Assembly: GCA_023974075.1 (NCBI GenBank)
Contig: JAMFTG010000217.1
Span: 124,001-188,000 of the forward strand
Direction of reading: 5' to 3'
DNA from: Chaenocephalus aceratus
Lineage: Eukaryota; Chordata; Actinopteri; Perciformes; Channichthyidae
DNA length: 64,000 nucleotides
Position numbers and translations under genes: made by a program. The notes under the pieces are model-generated. The model saw only the letters and a list, made by a program, of their open reading frames with translations. It was not told the origin of the DNA and made no database searches. This document shows positions 1 to 64,000 of this stretch, piece by piece. Positions within the stretch are counted from its first letter, which is position 1. The number at the start of each line of letters is the position of its first letter.

Positions 1-427
1 AGTTACACAACAGTGTTGTTGATACAGAGTTGGAGTTTATCCACACGTCACTACAGTGGGTAATGTTTTCAAGAAACATTGAACAGTGCTGCACGGGAAC
101 AAAAGAAAAGACTCTTTCTTTGCCATTATATAAAAATAGTGTTGCTACAAAAGTATAAATGAGGCTTACTAATAAGACGACTCAGATCTGAAGCTACTCA
201 GGAATCTGCTGCCAAAGTGCAATAAAAGACACAATTAATAGAATCAAACCCTTTTTTTGTTGCATTTTAGTCGAGTATAAAAATAAATGCCTTTTTAAAA
301 TCGGATACAAGCAACACTAGTTTATTAACCTCAAATGATAATAGACTATCATCAATTTAAACAGAACAGATCTTAATGTTTGCATTCTTATACCATTTTG
401 TACAATAATGATCATGAATTAATCATG
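1..427. other. AT-rich intron sequence, nothing recognised
   Basis: Part of the last ythdc2 intron in view. No exon, RNA or clear repeat structure seen. Confidence 0.5.
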
Positions 428-525
428 AATGTTGTGAATCGAGTGGCCTGTGTTCGTCGTCCATAACATACGCCTGCCCATACCATAACCCCACCACCAC
501 CATGGGCCACTCGATTCACAACATT
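428..525. repeat. Hairpin: 21-bp perfect inverted repeat
   Basis: Arms 428-448 and 505-525 are exact reverse complements around a 56-bp loop containing CACCACCACC. A telomere-like run of three CCCTAC-type units follows at 525-547. Confidence 0.85.
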
Positions 526-589
526 ACCCTACCCCTACCCCTACCCCTCACACCAGATACTGACTGGTTTCCGGACCCCCCCAGACCCC

Positions 590-879
590 CCCAATAAAGC
601 AAAGCTGCACGTTTCAGAGTGGCCTTCTATTGTGGCCAGCCTAACGCACACCTGTGCAATAATCATGCTGTCTAATCAGCATCTTGATATGCCACACCTG
701 AGAGGTGGGATGGATTATCTCGGCAAAGGAGAAGTGCTCACTATCACAGATCTTTTCAGATTTGTGAACAATATTTGAGAGAAATGGTTATTTTGTGTAT
801 AAAGAAAATGTTTGAGTTCATCTCATGAAAAATGGGAGCAAAAACAAAAGTGTTGCGTTTATATTTTTGTTCAGTGTAT
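590..879. mobile_element. Widespread vertebrate DNA-transposon MITE remnant
   Basis: Contains the signature segments of a repeat common in fish and amphibian genomes: CTAATCAGCATCTTGATATG, GGATTATCTCGGCAAAGGAG and an end reading GTTTATATTTTTGTTCAGTG. Family recognised from memory of the sequence; superfamily not certain. Confidence 0.65.
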
Positions 880-1159
880 GTAGATACAGCTAAATGAAAA
901 TGGAAAAACTGTTGACCAAAATGTGAACATGTAATGAAACTGAATCTGAAATAAAAACAAAAAAAAGAGATTTTTTTTAAAAACGTAATGCTGCAAGAAG
1001 TGCTGAAGTGCAACGCTGCAACATATTTAAAAGACCTCTGGAGAAGCAGCATTAAAGAGCAAGGTCTTCAGCCCTGATTAACAGAACCCAGAGTCAAAAA
1101 CAACAAACCTCAGACCCTCAGGAGGTTTGTTGCACATCTGAGGAGGAAACTAAACTCAC

Positions 1160-59202
<58,043 letters not shown>

Positions 59203-59279
59203 GATGCCCTGCAACACAACAACAGATAACCTGAGCACGGGAGGACTGGGAGAAACATCAACACTCTACTGACTGAAAG

Positions 59280-60318
59280 GTCCCCTGTTATGCTGTCTTT
59301 CATCAATACACCACAGGTCTCAGATATATCCAGAGCCTGTCTCTGATTGGCTGAAACACCAAGATCATTGCAGCATTACCCATAATCCCCTCTGTTTCAG
59401 CCCTGTTTCCAAAGTGCTGATTCTCTGTCTGTTACTTTAGATGAAAATAAGGAGCCCCTCCCCACGCCCCTCTGAGAGACATTTGGTTACAAAGAACTCA
59501 ATAGGCGCATTCACACTGCGGTACTTCTCCCACAAAGGTTCATGAGAACTTAGTTCATGAGAACTCTTTTATCGCGTTCACACCAAAAAGAGCCGGTACT
59601 AAAAGTAGTTCATGAACCTTTTGACCCGCTCGAAAGTCCCTGCTAGAGAGCAGGGACTTTCGAGCGGCTCTTTAGTGAGAAAAAGAAGAGCTATATCTCT
59701 GATTGGCTGGGCGGATTGCAAACCACGCCCCGTAAAACTCCCAAAAGGTTTTGTGAAGCCGCCATTTTATTATCCTCGCATTAGCATTATTAGCATTAGC
59801 ATTAGCCCAGCGCAGAAACGCAGAGAGACTAACTTATGGCAACACAAAATAAAACATGGGAGCGGTGGAGATGAGGAGGTGTCGGCGTTCTGGCGATTTA
59901 CTCGGAAGGCTTCAGTAGAAGCTGCTGGGAGTCCCAGCAGCTTCTACTGAAGCCTTCCCCAACTCCGGGGCCTTTGGGCGGCAGTATACGCCGTGAAGTG
60001 GTTTGCAGCCTGCCAGTAAACCCAAAGCAGAAGAAGAAGAAGTGACGTCAGCGGCTTCATTTGCCTAATCCACCCCCAGGGACTTTTTCCGGTGTGAACG
60101 CGATCTGTACTTAGTTCATGAGAACTAAAGAGTTCACATGAACTAAGTTCTCATGAACCTTTGTGGGAAAAGTACCGCAGTGTGAACGCGCCTAAAGATG
60201 CTCTAGGAGGAGATTCAGGTGATAAGGTGATAGGGGGGGGGGGGGGTTACCTTGGTTGCTGATTGGCTAATGGTTACACAAGACAAAACATCGTTATGAC
60301 ATCATTGGTGACCTTTAA
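59280..60318. mobile_element. TTAA MITE copy D (no minisatellite) with nested MITE
   Basis: 59,280-59,430 matches copies A and C; 60,195-60,318 matches copy B and ends GTGACCTTTAA. No 37-bp array is present. Interrupted by 59,503-60,193. Lies just upstream of the ythdc2 start exon. Confidence 0.75.
59503..60193. mobile_element. AGGCGCATTCACAC MITE with long TIRs and palindrome
   Basis: Starts AGGCGCATTCACACTGCGGT; the right end is its near-perfect complement for over 50 bases. Contains a perfect palindrome (59,904-59,958). The uninterrupted counterpart of the target is at 15,825-15,850. Confidence 0.88.
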
Positions 60319-60495
60319 GACATAGATATCCAAATGTCAGCTTGTGAAATGGATCAAATATTTGATATAATACAAAAAGGAGCGTTATTGGCATGAACAC
60401 ATCTTAAACATAGGATTGCCAAAGCATGCCGCACTAGGCATTACAACAACAACAACATACTAAACATACATGTCAACAATACATGTGTCACAACA

Positions 60496-60905
60496 GCAAT
60501 GTCTTGCAGATCTTGTACTTGAGTAAAAGTAGAAGTACTCAGATCTTGTACTTGGAGTAAAAGTAGAAGTATTCAGATCTTGTACTTGAGTAAAAGTAGA
60601 AGTACTCAGATCTTGTACTTGAGTAAAAGTAGAAGTATTCAGATCTTGTACTTGAGTAAAAGTAGAAGTACTCAGATCTTGTATTTGAGTAAAAGTAGAA
60701 GTAGTCAGATCTTGTATTTGAGTAAAAGTAGAAGTACTCAGATCTTGTACTTGAGTAAAAGTAGAAGTACTCAGATCTTGTACTTGAGTAAAAGTAGAAG
60801 TACTCAGATCTTGTATTTGAGTAAAAGTAGAAGTACTCAGATCTTGTACTTGAGTAAAAGTAGAAGTACTCAGATCTTGTACTTGAGTAAAAGTAGAAGT
60901 ACCAG
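60496..60905. repeat. 33-bp minisatellite, inverted relative of 42.7 kb
   Basis: About 12 units of CAGATCTTGTACTTGAGTAA plus AAGTAGAAGTACT. Followed to about 61,080 by a sequence matching 42,540-42,720 inverted. Confidence 0.94.
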
Positions 60906-61080
60906 AGTGTAGGAATACTCTGTTTCAGTAAAAGTCCTGCATTCAAAATGTTCCTCAAGTGAAAGTAGAAAAGTATTCTCATCAAAATATAGTGAAAGTA
61001 GTCGTTGTGCAGATTGGTCCATTTCAGAATAATATATATGATATGTTTTATAATGATTGATCATGAAAGGGTTCTCAAAG

Positions 61081-62149
61081 CTGGTGAAGGTGCAGCTAGT
61101 TGGAATTACTTTGTATACTGTAGTAAAGTTATGTACAAGTACCTCAAAAATGTACTTAGTTACTTCTCACCCCTCGCAGGCTTTAAGGTTAGGACTTGAC
61201 ACAGTTCACATTATTCATTAAAGTTAGAATTGAGTCAATGTTTAGTTATGAGATTGGGGCTAAAGTGTACCAAGAGGTTGAGACATAGTGACGTAAATCG
61301 CAAGGTGACGTCATGTTTACAGGGTGACCAGGTGTCCCACTAATTAACACAATGTCCCCCATTGGCTGTGGCAGGTGTCAATCAATCAACACAGTCTATA
61401 CATGTAATTACCTCCAGGTGTAGCCGGTGGAGGGCGATTCCTAAAATAGTTTTTTGTGTCATTTTCCAGATTATTTTTACTCCACCTCAAGACTCAGACA
61501 TTGCAAAGACATATCATGTAGACATGTGTCGTTGTGGGGGGGGTAAACCATTCAAACCCAACATATGTAAGTCCTTCACTTGCATAGTTTGGTCCAACAA
61601 ATCAACCAATAGCAGAGCGTTGTTATTGATATTTATAAGCTAGTTTTTTTTAGAGGTAAAAGCTCTTATCATTGCAGTAACACAACCGTAATCTTTGTCC
61701 CACATGTGGCTTGTTGGCACCTGGTCACCCTTCTGACTTTTAGAGGCTCTGGTGAACTGTTAGCTTTAGCTTATAAACACATTGAGTCATGTCACCGATA
61801 ACACTATTTAAACTATCTTAGCTACAGCTAGCTGCGCGTGAGACAGAGTTATCTTTATAAGGACTGTAGCTAGCTTCATGTCCAAGTTTGTCATAAAACC
61901 AATTACTGCAGATACTGTACCTTGTCTATTCAGTAGCTTTCGTTTATCTGGAAAGCCACAAGCACTCTTCATCTGATGAAAGCTTCTGCGGGTTCTGGCA
62001 ATTGCCGGCAATGGTGGCGCCAAAAACAAAAGTACATCCGGTCTGACTCCTTCAAAATAAAACCAGGTTTGAATTATGACGAACCAAACGTGGAGCTAAA
62101 ACCATAGACTGTAAAACATGATTTTATCCAGAAAATGACCAAGTACTGT
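61081..62149. other. Intergenic DNA; may hold the non-coding first ythdc2 exon
   Basis: No coding similarity. Because the start-codon exon has a splice acceptor, a 5'-UTR exon and promoter should lie in this interval. One possible exon end on the minus strand is GACAAG|GTACAG near 61,922-61,917, unproven. Confidence 0.25.
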
Positions 62150-62590
62150 ATTTAAGTAAAATGTTGAGGTACTTGTACTTTAATTGAGTATTTCCATTTT
62201 CTGCAACTTTGTACTTCTACTCCAGGTAAATGGTGTACTTTTACTCCACTACATGTATTTAATACCTTTAGTTACTTTACAGATCTGGATGAATTATGAA
62301 ATATAACGTGTTAAATCAGACTTTAGTTCCACCTGGAGTAAATTCACAAGCTACCCTGCAGTATACAAAGTCATTCAGACTAGCTGCACCTTAACCAGCT
62401 TTGAGAACACTTATCATATATTATTCTGAAATGGACCAATCTGCACAATGACTACTTGTACTGTCGCTACTTTTACTATATTTTGATGATAATACTTTTC
62501 TAGTTTTACTTGAGGAACATTTTGAATGCAGGACTTTTACTGTAACAGAGTATTCCTACACTCTGGTACTGCAGAAGTGGGATGTAATTG
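62150..62590. mobile_element. TACTTGTACTTTAATTGAG repeat, partial
   Basis: 62,210-62,560 matches 42,060-42,720 (CAGATCTGGATGAATTATG, CTTTAGTTCCACCTGGAGTA, TTGAGGAACATTTTGAATGC) without the minisatellites. Confidence 0.65.
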
Positions 62591-63319
62591 AGTACATTTG
62601 CTCTTGTGTAGAACTTTTCCAATACAACAGTAATAAAACAAATGTTTATGCTACTTTGTACTTATACTCCACTACAAGTTGGAAAAATACAGATTTCAGT
62701 ATTCTGAGGCTCTGAGCCCCATTTCTTTTCCTCACGGACGGCAAAAAAAAAGTCCGACATTATAGAATTTAAAATAAAAAGAATAATCGTGGCTTGATAT
62801 TGAGTAAGAACATGTTTTTATGAACCAGACATCTGCCGGTCTTCCAAGACCCGACCGGACAAAAAGACCTGGTGCCGGCACGAAACACACTACTAATAGA
62901 AATACATTGCTTTTAAAATCGTGCTGTGATGGGACACGAAAAAAAGGGGGAAATCGTGTTGGTGAACACGAATCAATAGATTACATGTTGTGACTTTAAC
63001 ACGAAATGCCGGCCCGTGAGACTGGGTTGCTCATTGACATAACCAAGACAGAAAGCCACAGGAGGATTTTTTATTAAGACACTTCAGAATATTCTGGTGG
63101 TAAAGCAGCCCACTGTGAGAGCTTTGTTAAATTAACAGTTGCTATACATGTATTATTATCCATGCTGTTGTGCTATAGGTTTAATATGACAACACAATAA
63201 GTAGTAGGCTATCTTCTTAGTTTAGACATGTAATGTGTTTGATTTTTAGCACTACAATGTATAAAGGTCAAAGATATAAAATAATGAAACCGAGGAAATT
63301 GAATAGTGTTTGCCATTCA
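62591..63319. other. Intergenic AT-rich DNA, nothing recognised
   Basis: No coding similarity, RNA gene or complete element seen. Confidence 0.4.
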
Positions 63320-63325
63320 TTTATT
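63320..63325 (-). promoter_or_regulatory. Candidate polyadenylation signal of the esterase gene
   Basis: AATAAA on the minus strand about 75 bases after the stop codon. Another AATAAA overlaps the stop itself (63,401-63,396), so the downstream one is the likelier signal. Confidence 0.4.
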
Positions 63326-63396
63326 TTTTCATGAACCAATAATAATTGAACACTGGTCATGTCCACACTGAAGTGCACAGCTGATGCATATGATCT

Positions 63397-63580
63397 TTAT
63401 TCGGCGATGATGTCAGGGAAGCTGGGTATTACGTTGTTCCATAAATCCACGTAAGCCTCTCTCATATTCTCTCCCACATAGCTTTCGTTCATCTTAGAGT
63501 TGAGCTCCACAAACTTCTGTCCAGTGCTGTTGAATGTTGGCCAGGTAGCAGGCACGCTCAGTTCTCCTTCGTTGGGGTCC
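63397..63580 (-). CDS. Carboxylesterase/cholinesterase-family protein, terminal coding exon
   Basis: After the acceptor CATCCATCCAG the exon reads DPNEGELSVPATWPTFNSTG, then QKFVELNSKMNESY, DLWNNVIPSFPD and stops at TAA (63,399-63,397). The pattern DPNxG...WPxFxxxxQKFVELN...WNxxxP is the C-terminus of type-B carboxylesterases (carboxylesterases, cholinesterases and fish 'crystal protein/cAMP-regulated D2'-like esterases), which hydrolyse carboxylic esters. The catalytic Ser and His exons lie beyond position 64,000, so activity cannot be judged. It is on the same strand as ythdc2 and upstream of it. Which family member it is cannot be told from 60 residues. Confidence 0.8.
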
Positions 63581-64000
63581 CTGGATGGATGGATATACAG
63601 CAATCAAATAAAGACAGTTTTCTACTTCAAATAAAGTGCCCGACGTGTATTGGGGTTACAGATAGGGTCCAAAACTAGAAAGCCACATGAATGTCTGGGA
63701 GCAAATTAATTGTATATGCTACACAAATACGATCCGTTTAATTTTCAGAATATTGGGTTGCAGATTAAAATGTTCCAAAGGGGGTTCGCTTGGCATGAAA
63801 CACTTGAAATAACTAAAGGAGAAGTTAAAAAAAGAAAATAGAAAGAAAGTGAGTTAGCAATGACTGAGAGTCAGAGCTAAACATTTCAGATGTGTGTATC
63901 TCACACTGCACTGTAACTTTAATTAATGTACTTTTGTTATTCATGTTTTATTATCTTTGCTTTTAAATTAGTGTTTTTAAATGCCATTTTATAATATGTT
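63581..64000. other. Intron of the esterase gene
   Basis: Intron upstream of the terminal exon; no further esterase exon is visible before the window ends. Confidence 0.5.

Noticed and set aside
525..547. Interstitial telomere
   Set aside because: Only about three CCCTAC-type units, and not the exact vertebrate hexamer.

Overview
This window is vertebrate nuclear DNA, almost certainly from a ray-finned fish and probably a percomorph teleost. One gene with many small exons is interrupted by introns packed with teleost-type DNA transposons (hAT, Tc1/mariner, TTAA- and TA-flanked MITEs), tRNA-derived SINEs, a Jockey-superfamily LINE and very long micro- and minisatellites. There are no operons, ribosome binding sites or CRISPR arrays.

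The main gene lies on the minus strand. It is ythdc2, encoding the m6A-reading 3'-5' DExH RNA helicase YTHDC2. I read 29 coding exons in order from the start codon at about 59,202 down to 1,160. They cover the R3H domain (59.2-51.9 kb), helicase core motifs I-III (45.5-37.5 kb), the ankyrin insert (33.3-30.9 kb), helicase domain 2 with motifs IV-VI (30.1-20.2 kb), HA2 and OB-fold (19.7-12.6 kb), a low-complexity linker (10.9-5.4 kb) and most of the YTH domain (2.8-1.2 kb). The last coding exon lies beyond position 1. The exons sum to about 4.06 kb, roughly 1,350 codons. Splice phases agree from exon to exon except at one junction (36,459 to 33,334). Three exons carry six single-base indels in total. 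These look more like assembly errors in unpolishable sequence than decay.

Upstream, on the same strand, the window holds the terminal coding exon of a carboxylesterase/cholinesterase-family gene (63,580-63,397). The two genes are head-to-tail with about 4.2 kb between them.

The rest is repeats. Main blocks: a TTAA-flanked MITE family, four copies of which are associated with, or related to, a 37-bp minisatellite (arrays at 3.06-5.29, 15.96-17.06 and 20.52-21.45 kb); a 272-bp CA tract against a splice acceptor (12.8-13.1 kb); nested Tc1/MITE/hAT insertions (18.3-19.6 kb); a broken LINE containing a MITE (24.0-26.2 kb); TAGG tetranucleotide arrays split by a hAT (31.7-33.0 kb); 42-, 36-, 33- and 27-bp minisatellites (40.5-43.6 and 49.0-51.2 kb); and a 4-kb mixed CA/TAACCC array (52.3-56.4 kb). 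The most interesting pattern is that TIR elements repeatedly carry minisatellites inside them. For the 37-bp unit, single-copy relatives next to the same element's terminus survive elsewhere in the window. Several repeat elements also end only 22-38 bp inside introns from ythdc2 5' splice sites.
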